The notes beneath the pieces were generated by a model. That model saw only the letters and a list, made by a program, of their open reading frames with translations. It was not told the origin of the DNA and did no database searches. 42,249 nucleotides of DNA. It comes from an uncultured Mucispirillum sp. (GTDB lineage Bacteria; Chrysiogenota; Deferribacteres; Deferribacterales; Mucispirillaceae). The position numbers and the translations under genes were made by a program. The stretch covers positions 1-42,249 of the forward strand of contig CAJUJZ010000005.1 of assembly GCA_910586745.1 (NCBI GenBank). The letters are read 5' to 3'. Below are positions 25,039 through 33,627 of this stretch, one piece after another. The stretch's first letter is position 1. Each line of letters begins with the position of its first letter.

Positions 25039-25889
25039 GGTATGCCTCCCCAGCCAAGTTTATCTCTTAATATACTATAATAATTTCTATCCTGTGATAC
25101 TGCTAAATGTAAGTCACATGATGAGCGGATAACTCTTAATATGCTTCCACTGTTAAATGGGCGTACAATCTGTCCGTCATAAGTTGCATAACATTCCACA
25201 TTACTTGTTTCTATTCGTATATCTACTACACTTGTTTTTGGCAGAACTATAGGTCTTATATTTAAAGCATGTGGACATATTGGAGAAAGTATAATAGAAT
25301 CTAAATCAGGGTGTACAATAGGGCCACCTGCTGAAATAGTATAGCCTGTAGAGCCTGTTGGTGTAGAAATAATTGCACCATCTGAACGGTAGCGTGTTAC
25401 AAAGCTGTTATTAATAAAAATGCTTAATTCAATCATTCTTGACGGAGCACCTTTATTTATTACAATTTCATTTAATGCTTCTTCTTCAAAAACATTTTCA
25501 CCATTTGCTAATATTATACCTGCAACTTTCATACGGCGTTTTATAATTATTTTTTTTTCTATAAAATCATTAATAATGTTTTCAAAATCTTCAATATTAT
25601 ATTCCATTATAAACCCTAACCTGCCAAGGTTAAAGCCAAGCACTGGAACACTTAAAAATCTAAACATTCTTGAAGCATAAAGTAAAGTGCCATCTCCACC
25701 TAAAACTATTACTAAATCAGCCTGTGAACGCATATCGCTTATAGAGTAGCTTTCTTTATTTATCACAAGTCTTTCTACAGTTTCCTTTTCAAGCAGTGGT
25801 GTTATACCTTTTGCTTCTAATATTTGAATAACATTTTCTACTGTATTTTTTACTTCGCCTTTTGGTTTTACAATCAATGCTGCTTTCAC
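25032..25889 (-). CDS. nadK: NAD kinase
   Basis: 285 aa. It phosphorylates NAD to NADP. The GGDG motif is in VIVLGGDGTLLYASR, and the second conserved block is IISTPTGSTGYTISAGGP. The family-typical C-terminal beta-sandwich residues (YDGQ) are present. The start is GTG, one base after the tlyA stop. Confidence 0.96.
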   Translation of the reverse strand: MKAALIVKPKGEVKNTVENVIQILEAKGITPLLEKETVERLVINKESYSISDMRSQADLVIVLGGDGTLLYASRMFRFLSVPVLGFNLGRLGFIMEYNIEDFENIINDFIEKKIIIKRRMKVAGIILANGENVFEEEALNEIVINKGAPSRMIELSIFINNSFVTRYRSDGAIISTPTGSTGYTISAGGPIVHPDLDSIILSPICPHALNIRPIVLPKTSVVDIRIETSNVECYATYDGQIVRPFNSGSILRVIRSSCDLHLAVSQDRNYYSILRDKLGWGGIPC

Positions 25890-26672
25890 TTATACTGTAA
25901 CCTTTTCTATTATATTTTCTATATCATTATTTTCATATATACCTTTATACACAAAATAAGACAAATATTCAATATTACCTTTTGCACCAGTTATACATGA
26001 TTTTGTTATATCAATAAAGGAAAAATTATACTCTTTTGCAAAATCTATAACTTTTTTTATTACTCTTTTATGGATATTTTTATCACTGACTATGCCGCCA
26101 TCTTCCACTTCATTACGCTCTGCCTCAAACTGTGGCTTAATTAGTGCTACAAACATAGTTCCCTGCCTGCAAAAATTAACAGCATTAGGAATAACAGAGC
26201 ATAATGAAATAAACGATACATCTGTAACTATAAAATCACAGTATCTATTTACTTTTTCAAATTTAAAATATTTAAAATTAGTGTTTTCAAAAGAAATAAC
26301 TTTTTCATTATTGAGAAGTTTATTATGCAACTGAGCTGTGCCAGAATCTACTGCAACAACACATTCCGCACCTTCCTGCAAACATACATCAGTAAATCCA
26401 CCTGTTGATGAGCCTATATCCATTACAAAAGCATTCTGCATATTTAACTTAAAAGTATCTACTGCATGTTTTAACTTTAAACCGCCACGACTTACATAAG
26501 GCAGTCTGTCTTTAAGCCTTATGGCTGCATCTAATGGTACTAAATCACCAGCTTTATTTATTCGCTTATCATTTGCTATTGCAAGCCCCGCCATTATAAA
26601 TCTTCTTGCTTCATCTATACTCAATGCAAGCCTTTTTTCAACAAGCAGTTCATCAATTCTTTTTTTCTTCAT
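25890..26672 (-). CDS. tlyA: TlyA-family rRNA 2'-O-methyltransferase
   Basis: 260 aa. An N-terminal S4 RNA-binding domain (KRIDELLVEKRLALS) is followed by an FtsJ-type Rossmann methyltransferase domain with the SAM loop VMDIGSSTGGFTDVCLQEGA. TlyA enzymes methylate 16S and, in some species, 23S rRNA; many are annotated as hemolysins. The position between dxs and nadK is the classic one for this family. The start ATG is at 26672. Confidence 0.92.
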   Translation of the reverse strand: MKKKRIDELLVEKRLALSIDEARRFIMAGLAIANDKRINKAGDLVPLDAAIRLKDRLPYVSRGGLKLKHAVDTFKLNMQNAFVMDIGSSTGGFTDVCLQEGAECVVAVDSGTAQLHNKLLNNEKVISFENTNFKYFKFEKVNRYCDFIVTDVSFISLCSVIPNAVNFCRQGTMFVALIKPQFEAERNEVEDGGIVSDKNIHKRVIKKVIDFAKEYNFSFIDITKSCITGAKGNIEYLSYFVYKGIYENNDIENIIEKVTV

Positions 26673-26687
26673 AATATATTAAAATCA

Positions 26688-28568
26688 TTAAGCCTTATAT
26701 ATGCAGTCTTTTATAGTATTATAAAGACTTTCCCAGTCAAGACCTGCATCTTTTCGTAAATCTGCAACTGAGCCATGCTCAAAAAATTCATCTCGTATGC
26801 CAATAGTTCTGCAAGGAATATAAATGCTGCTGTTATTTAATAAAGAAACAATCATTTCTCCAGCACCACCAATTAAAGCACCTTCTTCTATTATTACAAC
26901 AAAAGATTTATCTTTTAAAAGACTTAATAAATATTCTTTATTAAGCGGCTTTACAAACCTAAGATTAATAAGTGTAACATCAATTCCTTCATTCTGAAGT
27001 TTTTTATATGCAGTATAAACTTCACTAAATATATGGCCAACAGAAATAACAGCAGTTTTCCCTTTATCAGCTATTATTTCAGGCTTTCCAAGCTCAAGTT
27101 TATTAAAAGGCAGCTCTTTATTATCATATACACTACCTCTTGCATACCGTATAGCAACAGGTTTATTTAATTCATAGCTTAAATCAAGCATTGCTTCCAG
27201 CTCACTTTTGTCTTTTGGAAGCATAATATTTAAATTTGGAATAGTTTTTAAATAAGCAATATCATATATACCATGATGAGTTGAGCCATCTGCCCCTACA
27301 AATCCGCCCCTGTCCACACACAGTGTAACAGGAAGTTCTGCTATTGCAATATCATGAATAATCTGGTCATAAGCACGCTGTAAAAATGTAGAATATATTG
27401 CACAGTATGGTTTCATACCAGTAACAGCAAGCCCTGCTGAGAATGCTGCTGCATACTGCTCTGCTATACCCACATCAAAAAATCTGTCTGGAAATTTTTC
27501 TGCAAATTTTTTAAGACCAGTACCTTGCCCCATTGCTGCAGTAACAGCTGCTATATTATTATGAGTTTCTGCCATAGATAATATTTTTCTGCCAAAAACA
27601 TCTGTCCATGACAGCATATCACTTTTGCCTTTTACAATACCTGTTTCTTTATCAAAAGCAGAAACACCATGAAAAACATCAGGGCTTTTTTCTGCTGGCT
27701 CATATCCTTTACCTTTTTTAGTTGCAATATGCACTAAAACAGGTCTTTTCTGCAGTTGTGCATTAGATAATGCTTTTTCTATTTCTTTTATGTTATGCCC
27801 ATCTATTGGACCTATATATCTTATGCCTAAGTTCTCAAAAAATGCTCCAGGGGATAACACTCCTATCATCATATTTTCCATTTTCTTAGCTATTTTCAAT
27901 ACAGTATCACCAAATGGAGCTTCTTCTGCTGCATTTTTAAAATCATAACGCATTTTTGTTGCAAGAGCACTTGTTAATGATTTAGAAAGATATGATGAGA
28001 AACCACCAACATTTGCACTGATAGACATTTCATTATCATTAAGAACAATAATAATATTCTTTTTAAATACTCCAATATTATTTAAAGCTTCCAAAGCTAA
28101 ACCGCCAGTTAAAGCACCATCTCCAATAACTGCTACAGCTTTTCCTTCTTTATTTAATATTGAATTTGCAAGAATAATGCCTATTGCTGAAGATATAGAT
28201 GTGCTTGCATGACCTGAAATACATGTATCATATATACTTTCATCTGGTCTTGAAAAACCACTTATACCTTTATACTGTCTAAGTGTATGAAAAGAATTAA
28301 GTCTGTCAGTTAATATTTTATAAGCATATGACTGGTGACTAACATCCCATATAATTTTATCTTTTGGTAAATCAAAAACACGCAGTAATGCAATGGTAAG
28401 CTCTACTACACCAAGGCTTGGTGCTATATGACCGCCATTTTTAGATGTTACATCAATAATTAATTCTCTTGTTTCTTTTGCAACTTTTTCTAAATCATCA
28501 TACGACAGGTTTTTTATATCATGAGGCAGATTTAATGATTGAAGAAACTCTGCATTATTGTTTTCTAT
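26688..28568 (-). CDS. dxs: 1-deoxy-D-xylulose-5-phosphate synthase, probable ATA start
   Basis: 626 aa if read from 28568. It condenses pyruvate and glyceraldehyde 3-phosphate, the first step of the MEP isoprenoid pathway. TPP-binding GDGALTGG, the DVSHQSYAYKIL histidine and DRGGFVGADGSTHHG are intact. The N-terminus FLQSLNLPHDIKNLSYDDL aligns with normal DXS starts, but there is no ATG, GTG or TTG before it. An in-frame TAA at 28572-28574 leaves only ATC (28569-28571) or ATA (28566-28568). ATA has GGAG exactly 8 bases upstream and overlaps the ispA stop (ATAG). A reading from the TTG at 28092-28094 would lose about 158 essential residues and is wrong. Confidence 0.93.
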   Translation of the reverse strand: MENNNAEFLQSLNLPHDIKNLSYDDLEKVAKETRELIIDVTSKNGGHIAPSLGVVELTIALLRVFDLPKDKIIWDVSHQSYAYKILTDRLNSFHTLRQYKGISGFSRPDESIYDTCISGHASTSISSAIGIILANSILNKEGKAVAVIGDGALTGGLALEALNNIGVFKKNIIIVLNDNEMSISANVGGFSSYLSKSLTSALATKMRYDFKNAAEEAPFGDTVLKIAKKMENMMIGVLSPGAFFENLGIRYIGPIDGHNIKEIEKALSNAQLQKRPVLVHIATKKGKGYEPAEKSPDVFHGVSAFDKETGIVKGKSDMLSWTDVFGRKILSMAETHNNIAAVTAAMGQGTGLKKFAEKFPDRFFDVGIAEQYAAAFSAGLAVTGMKPYCAIYSTFLQRAYDQIIHDIAIAELPVTLCVDRGGFVGADGSTHHGIYDIAYLKTIPNLNIMLPKDKSELEAMLDLSYELNKPVAIRYARGSVYDNKELPFNKLELGKPEIIADKGKTAVISVGHIFSEVYTAYKKLQNEGIDVTLINLRFVKPLNKEYLLSLLKDKSFVVIIEEGALIGGAGEMIVSLLNNSSIYIPCRTIGIRDEFFEHGSVADLRKDAGLDWESLYNTIKDCIYKA

Positions 28569-29458
28569 GATTTACGCTCCGTAATAAATTTAGCAATAGA
28601 AAGCAGAGTATCTGCTTTATTACCAAAAGTTTCTAAGCTCTTACATGCTTTATTTATATACTGCTCTGCTTTTTCTTTTGCACCAATAAGTGAATAAACA
28701 GCAGGATATGTTGCTTTATCACTGTTTATATCTTTTTGAACATTTTTTCCAAGTGTTTCTGACGATGAAGTAATATCTAAAATATCATCTATCACTTGAA
28801 AAGCAAGCCCTGCATACTTGCCAAATGAAATAAGCTGTTCCATTTGCTTATCATTTGCTCCGCCTGCTATACCGCCTAGATATACGGCACATTCTATTAA
28901 AGCTGCAGTTTTATTTTTATGAATAAACTCCACAAGCTCAGCTGTTGGTTTCCTGCCCTCTGCTGCAATATCAGCATACTGACCACCAACCATACCTAAG
29001 TCACCAGCAGCAAGTGCAAGTTTATATACAGCTTTTACACGAATACTATCTGGAATATTTGGAGTAATAGTATAATCTGACATAATCTCAAATACTTTTG
29101 TAAGAAGTGCATCACCTGCTAAAATAGCCTGAGCTTCACCAAAAGCAATATGATTAGATGGCTTTCCTCGTCTCATATCATCATTATCCATAGCTGGCAA
29201 ATCATCATGGATTAATGAATAAGTATGTAGAACTTCAATAGCTGCGGCAAATGGGGTAACATAGTCATAATTATCTGAAAATATGCCATAAGAAGCATAA
29301 ACTAATGCTGGACGCAGCCTTTTTCCGCCTGCAAATACACTGTAACGCATACCTTCTGTTAATTTAGCGGTATACACAGCAGAATTTACAAGCCTGTTAT
29401 CTAAAAAATGCTCTACTCTTTCAGAGCTTTCCTGAAAAAAAGACAATACATTATTCAT
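28565..29458 (-). CDS. ispA: Farnesyl (polyprenyl) diphosphate synthase, IspA type
   Basis: 297 aa trans-prenyltransferase. The first aspartate-rich motif is HDDLPAMDNDDMRRGKPSNH (Asp85, Asp86, Asp91) and the second is QVIDDILD. It makes farnesyl or geranylgeranyl diphosphate from IPP and DMAPP. It overlaps xseB upstream by 8 bases and dxs downstream by 4 bases, which places the whole MEP entry and chain-elongation pair in one operon. Confidence 0.95.
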   Translation of the reverse strand: MNNVLSFFQESSERVEHFLDNRLVNSAVYTAKLTEGMRYSVFAGGKRLRPALVYASYGIFSDNYDYVTPFAAAIEVLHTYSLIHDDLPAMDNDDMRRGKPSNHIAFGEAQAILAGDALLTKVFEIMSDYTITPNIPDSIRVKAVYKLALAAGDLGMVGGQYADIAAEGRKPTAELVEFIHKNKTAALIECAVYLGGIAGGANDKQMEQLISFGKYAGLAFQVIDDILDITSSSETLGKNVQKDINSDKATYPAVYSLIGAKEKAEQYINKACKSLETFGNKADTLLSIAKFITERKS

Positions 29459-29684
29459 TTGTTTTCAAGTCACTCGTAATTATGCTGCCATTACTATCTT
29501 CTTCCATAACTACTTTTACAGAGTCTTCAACTTCTTTTAAAGCTTTACGACATTCTTTTGAAAGGTTCATACCTTCCTGAAAAAGTTTAACAGTTTCTTC
29601 TAATGACTGTTCTTCTTTTTCCAAAGATAATACAATTTCTTCTAATCTTTTTAAATTATTTTCAAAATCTACAACAGCTTTCAT
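29451..29684 (-). CDS. xseB: Exodeoxyribonuclease VII small subunit
   Basis: 77 aa, the length of XseB. It begins MKAVVDFENNLKRLEEIVLS and contains the family helix LEETVKLFQEGMNLSKECRKAL. It is the small helical partner of XseA, which is not in this window. I start it at ATG 29682-29684, which overlaps the bcp stop (TAATG). An upstream in-frame GTG at 29694-29696 would add four residues (GTG TGT ATT ATA) but fits the family less well. Confidence 0.9.
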   Translation of the reverse strand: MKAVVDFENNLKRLEEIVLSLEKEEQSLEETVKLFQEGMNLSKECRKALKEVEDSVKVVMEEDSNGSIITSDLKTNE

Positions 29685-30139
29685 TATAATACACACCCTA
29701 ATACTTTTTCTGCATGACCGCTTGCTTTTACTTTATAAAAAGCTTCTTCAATTATTCCTGCTTCATTTATAATAAATGTAGAACGGATTATGCCTTTATA
29801 AACTTTGCCATACATTGTTTTATCACCATAAGCAAAATAAGCAGATGAAACAGTATTTTCTGGGTCAGATAATAAAGTAACTTTTAAATCATGGTCACTG
29901 ATAAATTTATGGTGTTTTTTCATATTATCTGGGCTTACACCAAAGATTTGGATATTTTTATTTTTAAATTTATCTATTAACTGGCTGAATTCTATTGCTT
30001 CTTTAGTGCATCCTGATGTATTATCTTTTGGATAGAAATATAAAACATATTTAGAGCCTTTTAAATTTTCACTTGATACTGTGCCACCATTGCTGCTTTC
30101 AAGTTCAAAAGCTGGTGCTTTATCTCCATTTTTTAACAT
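29684..30139 (-). CDS. bcp: Peroxiredoxin, Bcp/PrxQ family
   Basis: 151 aa thioredoxin-fold peroxidase. The peroxidatic residue is Cys44 in DNTSGCTKEA. The resolving cysteine of many PrxQ proteins, five residues later, is Ile49 here. The only other cysteine is Cys149, three residues from the C-terminus (LGCVL). It may therefore work as a 1-Cys enzyme or use the tail cysteine. It would reduce hydroperoxides. It lies between rlmN and xseB. Confidence 0.93.
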   Translation of the reverse strand: MLKNGDKAPAFELESSNGGTVSSENLKGSKYVLYFYPKDNTSGCTKEAIEFSQLIDKFKNKNIQIFGVSPDNMKKHHKFISDHDLKVTLLSDPENTVSSAYFAYGDKTMYGKVYKGIIRSTFIINEAGIIEEAFYKVKASGHAEKVLGCVL

Positions 30140-30155
30140 AGTATTCTCCTTTTAG

Positions 30156-31205
30156 TTATAAACTTCCTGCACCTTTATAGTCTGCTGCAAGCTGACCACA
30201 GGCACCAGCAATATCCTGGCCTAATTTTTTTCTAATAAATGCAGTAAGATTATTATTCATTAAATATTCTTGAAACTGTAATACATTTTTTTCACTTGGT
30301 GTTTTAAACTCAGAATAAGGCGAGCCATTATATGATATAAGGTTAATTTTTGCTTTTATTCCTTTTATAAGCTGCACAAACTCTTTAGCATGAGCTAATG
30401 AATCATTTACACCACCAAGTAAAACATATTCTAAAGTAATGCGTTTTCTTTTGTCTAAATCTACATTTTTTAATGTCTTAATTAAGTCTTTTAAATGATT
30501 TTTATTTGTAACAGGCATTATAGATGCTCTTATTTTTTCATTTGGAGCATTAATTGAAACAGCAATATTAACAGGTGTTTCCATTTGGAAAAACTTTTTA
30601 ATACCGTTGATTAAACCTGATGTGGATACAGTGATTTTTCTGTGGGAAAAGCCAAAAGCTTCATCATCTAATAATATGGTAAGAGCTTTTTTCAAATTAT
30701 CTATATTATCAAGTGGTTCACCCATACCCATAAAAACTAAATTTAAAAGCCTTTCTTCAAAAAGTTCTTCAGCACTTTTTCTTAAAGCTGCAACCTGAGC
30801 TAATATTTCTCCAACAGTTAAATTTCGTTTAAAACCAACAGCACCAGCTGTTGCACAAAACTTACAACCCATGCGGCAGCCTACTTGAGTAGAAATACAG
30901 CCAGAAATTCTACTGCCATCACTTAATAAAACTGACTCTATACTTTCACTGTCTTCTAATCTAAAAAGAAATTTAATAGAACCATCACTAGAAGTAAGTC
31001 TTTTAACTTCCTCAAAATATGTAAATTCATATTCTGATGATAATTTTTCCCGTAAAGACACAGGAATATTCGTCATCATATCAAATGATGTAACATTATT
31101 GTAATAAAGCCAGTTATATATCTGTTTACCGCGAAAAGACTGCTCAGAAAAGTTTTCTACAACTTCTTTTATTTCTTCTGCAGATAAACAATCTATTTTT
31201 TTCAT
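30156..31205 (-). CDS. rlmN: Dual-specificity 23S rRNA/tRNA (adenine-C2) methyltransferase
   Basis: 349 aa radical-SAM enzyme. The cluster motif is CRMGCKFC (Cys110, Cys114, Cys117), and the conserved C-terminal methyl-relay cysteine is Cys336 in IAGACGQLA. It methylates C2 of A2503-type adenosine in 23S rRNA and A37 of some tRNAs. The start is the ATG at 31203-31205, giving MKKIDCLSAEEIKEVV, as in family members; a TTG five codons upstream (31220) is possible. No strong ribosome site is visible for either. Confidence 0.95.
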   Translation of the reverse strand: MKKIDCLSAEEIKEVVENFSEQSFRGKQIYNWLYYNNVTSFDMMTNIPVSLREKLSSEYEFTYFEEVKRLTSSDGSIKFLFRLEDSESIESVLLSDGSRISGCISTQVGCRMGCKFCATAGAVGFKRNLTVGEILAQVAALRKSAEELFEERLLNLVFMGMGEPLDNIDNLKKALTILLDDEAFGFSHRKITVSTSGLINGIKKFFQMETPVNIAVSINAPNEKIRASIMPVTNKNHLKDLIKTLKNVDLDKRKRITLEYVLLGGVNDSLAHAKEFVQLIKGIKAKINLISYNGSPYSEFKTPSEKNVLQFQEYLMNNNLTAFIRKKLGQDIAGACGQLAADYKGAGSL

Positions 31206-31227
31206 AAATTCTTTTACCAAAACTTTA

Positions 31228-31578
31228 TTATTTTAAAAGTTTAGCTTTGGCTTCTTCATCATCACCAACAATAGTAAAAAGCCTGTTTAAGTTAGTATGA
31301 ACAAATATTTTATAAATATCATCACTAACATTAGAAAAAATCAGACTTTTGTCTTTTTCTTTCAACACTTTAAATAACTGTATTAACTCTCTTAAACCAC
31401 TTGAGTTTAAATATGTTATATCAGAAAAGTTAATAACAACGCTATCAACTTCAGCAGATATCCCCTCAATATAGACTTTTAACTCTTCACCATTGAAAGA
31501 GTCAATCTCATGAACTGGGAAGATAAATTCAACTTTAAGACTTCCACCCACTGTTTCACGCTGACTATTAAAAGACAT
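31228..31578 (-). CDS. STAS-domain protein (anti-sigma-factor-antagonist type)
   Basis: 116 aa, a single STAS domain. The conserved phosphorylation loop reads ITYLNSSGLREL, with the serine pair typical of SpoIIAA/RsbV-like proteins, so a partner kinase could control it. No kinase or phosphatase partner is nearby. AGGAGG lies a few bases before the ATG, a stronger ribosome site than its neighbours have. It overlaps the PilZ gene by 11 bases, so the two are probably translated together. Confidence 0.88.
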   Translation of the reverse strand: MSFNSQRETVGGSLKVEFIFPVHEIDSFNGEELKVYIEGISAEVDSVVINFSDITYLNSSGLRELIQLFKVLKEKDKSLIFSNVSDDIYKIFVHTNLNRLFTIVGDDEEAKAKLLK

Positions 31579-32263
31579 TATTCCTCCTAAAATTATCTGT
31601 TAATCTTTCTTTATTATATTGACGCTGAAAAACACACCTTATTATTTTATCTCTAGCAGATTCTGTTAAAGATGTAAACATTATTCCAACAGCGTGGCCT
31701 TCTTCTTCCACACCTATATATCTAATAACTTTCGCACCAACATTTTCAAGGTCATCTACAAGGCCGCTTAAATCTATTTCTAATTCATCATCTTTATCTA
31801 AAGGTACAGGACTGATTAATTTCATACCACCGCCGGAAAGGTCAGTACAAGTCATTGTAACTATATCATTTTTTTGGTAATCAGTTCCTTTAAACCCAGC
31901 TGCTGCATGAACAAGTTTTACAGGTATACGCCTAAGCATTTCCACCCTGTAAAATGCCCGCATTTCATTTCTTTGAATACTTACAGGCAGTTCAATAGCT
32001 AAAAGAGTAATATTGTCTTTTATAATACCTATTGGTTTAGTTGTAAAGAAATACTTACCACTTTCTATTATAAACATAAACTTTAATTCAGTTTTTTTTG
32101 TTACAATAAGGTTTTCACCATTATCAGTTGGCGGAAGTATTGTAAATGATGTGTCATAAACATCACTTACTTTTGTAAAAAACAGCCTTTGCGTACCACT
32201 TACTGCCACCCAAAGATGTAAATCTGGTTTAATAAGTTTTTTGACAGCAGTAATAGTTTCCAT
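31568..32263 (-). CDS. YcgR-like PilZ-domain c-di-GMP effector
   Basis: 231 aa. An N-terminal YcgR/PilZN-like beta domain (about 1-95) is followed by a PilZ domain (about 97-215). The c-di-GMP-binding residues are visible: RNEMRAFYR (Arg98, Arg102, Arg106) and DLSGGG (141-146). In this family c-di-GMP binding alters interaction with flagellar motor or other targets. No flagellar genes are in the window. It precedes and overlaps the STAS gene. Confidence 0.88.
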   Translation of the reverse strand: METITAVKKLIKPDLHLWVAVSGTQRLFFTKVSDVYDTSFTILPPTDNGENLIVTKKTELKFMFIIESGKYFFTTKPIGIIKDNITLLAIELPVSIQRNEMRAFYRVEMLRRIPVKLVHAAAGFKGTDYQKNDIVTMTCTDLSGGGMKLISPVPLDKDDELEIDLSGLVDDLENVGAKVIRYIGVEEEGHAVGIMFTSLTESARDKIIRCVFQRQYNKERLTDNFRRNNVF

Positions 32264-32278
32264 AGACCGTTTCCTTAT

Positions 32279-32866
32279 TTATTTTGCAACAACACGGCTT
32301 CCAGGTTTAACACAAGGAATACCTTCTTTACACAATGGACAATCTTCTACATTATAGCTTTTTACATCAACAGCAGCAAGCGGATAAAATGGAACAGTAA
32401 AGCCAGCTGTGCCAGAGCTTCTATCAATAATAGAAGCAATACCAACAACAATACCGCCTGCTTTTTCTACTGCTTTCATACATTCTTTAGTAGATTTACC
32501 TGTAGTAACTACATCTTCTGCAACTAAAACATTCTCATCTTTCTGCAGTGTAAACCCACGGCGAAAAGTCATTACACCATCAACTCTTTCTGTAAAAAGA
32601 GTTCTTTTGTTCATTTGAGATGCAAGTTCATATCCAAATCTTATACCACCTATTGCAGGGCTGACAATTGTTGTAAAATCTAAATCTTTTAATGCCTCAA
32701 CTAAACCACTGATAACTTTTTTTGCATTAACAGGGTCCTGCATAATAAGCTCAGATTGAAGATAAGCATCAGAATGAAGACCTGATGAAAGAAGAAAATG
32801 CCCTCTTAATAAAGCTCCATGTTCTTCATAATTTTTAATAACTGCATCATTATTCATATTATTCAT
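32279..32866 (-). CDS. pyrE: Orotate phosphoribosyltransferase
   Basis: 195 aa. It converts orotate and PRPP to OMP. The PRPP-binding motif is VLVAEDVVTTGKS. The C-terminus has CPLC and a CV pair (DCPLCKEGIPCVKPGS), seen in the longer subgroup of PyrE. It overlaps pyrF by 8 bases; the start at 32866 has GGGAG about 4 bases upstream of the ATG, inside pyrF. Confidence 0.95.
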   Translation of the reverse strand: MNNMNNDAVIKNYEEHGALLRGHFLLSSGLHSDAYLQSELIMQDPVNAKKVISGLVEALKDLDFTTIVSPAIGGIRFGYELASQMNKRTLFTERVDGVMTFRRGFTLQKDENVLVAEDVVTTGKSTKECMKAVEKAGGIVVGIASIIDRSSGTAGFTVPFYPLAAVDVKSYNVEDCPLCKEGIPCVKPGSRVVAK

Positions 32867-33563
32867 TAATCTCCCTTAATATTGCTTCTGCTGCGTAAGC
32901 TGGGTCTTGGGCTTCCGTAATAGGCCTGCCTACAACTATATAATCAGAGCCAAGATGTAAAGCATCTTTTGGCGTAACAACTCTTTTTTGGTCTGTAATA
33001 TCAGCACCTGCTGGTCTGATACCAGGTGTTACAGTGATAAAATCACTGCCTAAATTTGCTTTAATAATTTTTGTTTCCTTTGCACTTGAAACAACACCGT
33101 CAAGACCGCACTCTTTTGCAAAGCAAGCTAATTTTAAAACATAATCAGCAGCTGAAAAATCATTAATGCTGTATTCCATTAAGTGACTGTTATCTAAACT
33201 TGTAAGCACAGTAACACCAATTAATAATGGTTTTACAATATTTTTTCTGCTGCATTCATTTTGTAGTTCTTCCACACATTTCTGCATCATCTGCCTGCCA
33301 CCTTGTGTGTGGATATTAATAATATCTGCACCATAATTAGCAGCTGCAGAAACAGCACGAGAAGCAGTATTTGGTATATCATGAAATTTTAAATCAAGAA
33401 ACACTTTTTTATTTTCTGATTTAAGCCAGTCAATAATAGCAGGACCACTTGAAACAAAAAGCTCTAAACCTACTTTATAATAAGAAATATTTGAGCCTAC
33501 TTTGTTTACAAGCTCTTTAGCTTTATTAATATTATCAAAATCTAATGCTGTAATTATTTCCAT
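32859..33563 (-). CDS. pyrF: Orotidine 5'-phosphate decarboxylase
   Basis: 234 aa TIM-barrel enzyme making UMP. The catalytic Asp-Lys-Asp array is in FLDLKFHDIPNT, and the phosphate-gripper end is VTPGIRPAG and DYIVVGRPI. With the overlapping pyrE downstream it covers the last two steps of UMP synthesis; the other pyr genes except carAB are outside the window. Confidence 0.96.
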   Translation of the reverse strand: MEIITALDFDNINKAKELVNKVGSNISYYKVGLELFVSSGPAIIDWLKSENKKVFLDLKFHDIPNTASRAVSAAANYGADIINIHTQGGRQMMQKCVEELQNECSRKNIVKPLLIGVTVLTSLDNSHLMEYSINDFSAADYVLKLACFAKECGLDGVVSSAKETKIIKANLGSDFITVTPGIRPAGADITDQKRVVTPKDALHLGSDYIVVGRPITEAQDPAYAAEAILREINE

Positions 33564-33627
33564 ATTAAACCCTGCTAACCCATTTTATATTACCCTATCA
33601 TATTATTTTAAAAACTTCAATTTATAT

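Noticed and set aside
26688..28094. A shorter dxs starting at the TTG at 28094
   Set aside because: It would remove the TPP-binding GDG region and about a quarter of the protein, while the upstream codons encode perfectly conserved DXS sequence.
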